Shown here in pieces: positions 6,083 through 6,180 of a stretch of 6,180 bases of DNA (its first letter is position 1; each line of letters opens with the position of its first letter). The translations under genes and the position numbers were made by a program. Under the pieces are notes generated by a model, which made no database searches, was not told where the DNA came from, and saw nothing but the letters and a program-made list of their open reading frames with translations. This stretch comes from Stanieria sp964562685 (GTDB lineage: Bacteria > Cyanobacteriota > Cyanobacteriia > Cyanobacteriales > Xenococcaceae), in the NCBI GenBank assembly GCA_964562685.1, contig CAZLUP010000110.1:1-6180 (forward strand), given 5' to 3'.

Positions 6083-6180
6083 CGAGGTGAAGTTTTAGGA
6101 ATTCAAATTATGGAAAACAAAAAACATCGACTCTTATTGGGTTGGAGTTAATAGTGTTATTAAAATTTTTCGTCATGGCA
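6083..6180 (+). pseudogene. Decayed transposase continuation: short in-frame piece, then C-terminal piece in another frame
   Basis: After the TAA the same frame still reads RGEVLGIQIMENKK (6083-6124), the expected continuation of the catalytic domain. It then becomes unrelated and hits TAA at 6149-6151. From 6126 the +1 frame reads IDSYWVGVNSVIKIFRHG up to the edge. This resembles the WVGLNxxIxV motif that lies far downstream in this transposase subgroup, beyond the second catalytic Asp. The simplest reading is an internal deletion with a frame change near the A-rich stretch at 6114-6124. This rests on remembered family pattern, not on an alignment. Confidence 0.55.

Larger units (their letters stand above)
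5594..6180 (+). mobile_element. ISAs1-family insertion sequence, left part, right end outside window
   Basis: The left boundary is inferred at GGGCTGTTTCATTCT (5594-5608), exactly where the intron similarity stops. It could be one to three bases further left. A transposase frame begins 63 bases in, which fits the short left leader of many IS elements. The right terminal repeat and the target duplication lie beyond the window, so the ends cannot be confirmed. The element is inactive as read, because its transposase is broken. Confidence 0.6.

Noticed and set aside
2..6180. A novel multi-gene defence or biosynthetic system
   Set aside because: The three gene loci belong to known families with unrelated roles, are convergent or divergent, and one is a decayed transposase.

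Overview
The window most likely comes from a cyanobacterium. The 637-residue MnmG is a full-length bacterial type. A perfect GCGATCGC octamer (HIP1, highly iterated in many cyanobacterial genomes) lies inside mnmG. The RTX protein, the transposase subgroup and the group II intron end are all kinds I associate with AT-rich cyanobacterial genomes. I cannot name a genus from the sequence alone.

Layout. Positions 2-3217 (+) hold the 3' part of one very long gene for a secreted, calcium-binding RTX repeat protein. It enters from the left edge already open, contains nine visible copies of a long module and ends with a typical RTX C-terminal domain. It is damaged in two ways: an in-frame TGA at 1976-1978, and a 100-N assembly gap (1573-1672) inside a tandem nonapeptide array. 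Positions 3218-3518 are intergenic, between convergent genes. They hold a 189-bp imperfect palindromic, MITE-like element and two hairpins, one of which is a good rightward terminator overlapping the end of mnmG. Positions 3519-5432 (-) encode MnmG, the FAD-dependent tRNA wobble-uridine modification enzyme, apparently intact.

Positions 5433-5656 hold a possible mnmG promoter, then what I read as the 3' end of a group II intron on the minus strand (domain VI plus the last bases of domain V). An insertion sequence cuts into this intron end. The IS (about 5594 to beyond the right edge) carries an ISAs1-type transposase that is broken by a TAA stop at 6080-6082. It seems also to have lost its middle, because the sequence jumps to a C-terminal motif in another frame.

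The genes do not form an operon or pathway. MnmG is housekeeping, the RTX gene is an export or surface accessory gene, and the right end is layered mobile-element debris (IS inside intron). I found no new defence or regulatory system. The most rewarding items are the nested intron/IS remnant, the single nonsense codon in the RTX gene, and the palindromic element between the convergent genes.
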